Positions 14,329 to 14,348 of a stretch of DNA of 14,348 bases are shown here, piece after piece. Under the pieces are notes generated by a model. The model did not search any database. It was not told where the DNA came from and saw only the letters and a program-made list of their open reading frames with translations. A program made the translations under genes and the position numbers. Positions within the stretch are counted from its first letter, which is position 1; every line of letters begins with the position of its first letter. The DNA is from Acidobacteriaceae bacterium UBA1795 (GTDB lineage: Bacteria > Acidobacteriota > Terriglobia > Terriglobales > Acidobacteriaceae): positions 11,216 to 25,563 of the forward strand of contig DCFV01000106.1 in assembly GCA_002314435.1 (NCBI GenBank). The letters run 5' to 3'.

Positions 14329-14348
14329 CACGTTGATTGTTTGTAGCA

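Overview
The window looks like ordinary chromosome from a GC-rich, LPS-bearing, motile Gram-negative bacterium. The protein style (TTG starts, lipoprotein chaperones, a CE15 esterase, a soluble transhydrogenase of the SthA type) best suits Acidobacteriota (Terriglobia), but this is inference from family resemblance, not a database match. No insertion sequence, prophage, CRISPR array, tRNA or rRNA is visible.

Layout. (1) 1-4384, minus strand: a three-gene cluster read lptD -> DsbA-like thiol oxidoreductase lipoprotein -> SurA/PrsA-like peptidyl-prolyl isomerase lipoprotein, the last cut by the window edge. It resembles the enterobacterial lptD-surA pair with a disulfide enzyme inserted between, and reads as an outer-membrane assembly module: LptD is a beta-barrel that in E. 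coli needs both SurA and DsbA, and this LptD keeps the C-terminal vicinal Cys pair and one N-domain Cys. (2) 4385-4631: divergent intergenic region with a perfect 16-bp palindrome. (3) 4632-5933, plus: RDD-family membrane protein with a roughly 300-residue Ala/Glu-rich soluble extension. (4) 5944-8262, minus: sthA followed after 12 bp by a ROK-family protein whose N-terminal ATP-phosphate motif is missing. (5) 8440-8478: clear intrinsic terminator for the upstream chemoreceptor gene. (6) 8516-10228, minus: orphan methyl-accepting chemotaxis protein. (7) 10380-11886, plus: sigma70-like promoter and a secreted CE15-type glucuronoyl esterase with an unusual catalytic-acid position. (8) 11905-12390, minus: GNAT acetyltransferase. 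(9) 12479-12892, plus: small single-pass membrane protein of unknown function. (10) 12893-13335: intergenic region carrying a perfect parS-type palindrome (TGTTCCACGTGGAACA) and a CRP/FNR-like half-site pair. (11) 13336-14328, plus: secreted protein of unknown function.

The most notable items are the LptD/Dsb/SurA module with its cysteine pattern, the exact parS site (which may also act as a terminator and suggests origin-proximal chromosome), the degenerate ROK kinase, and the non-canonical CE15 active site.
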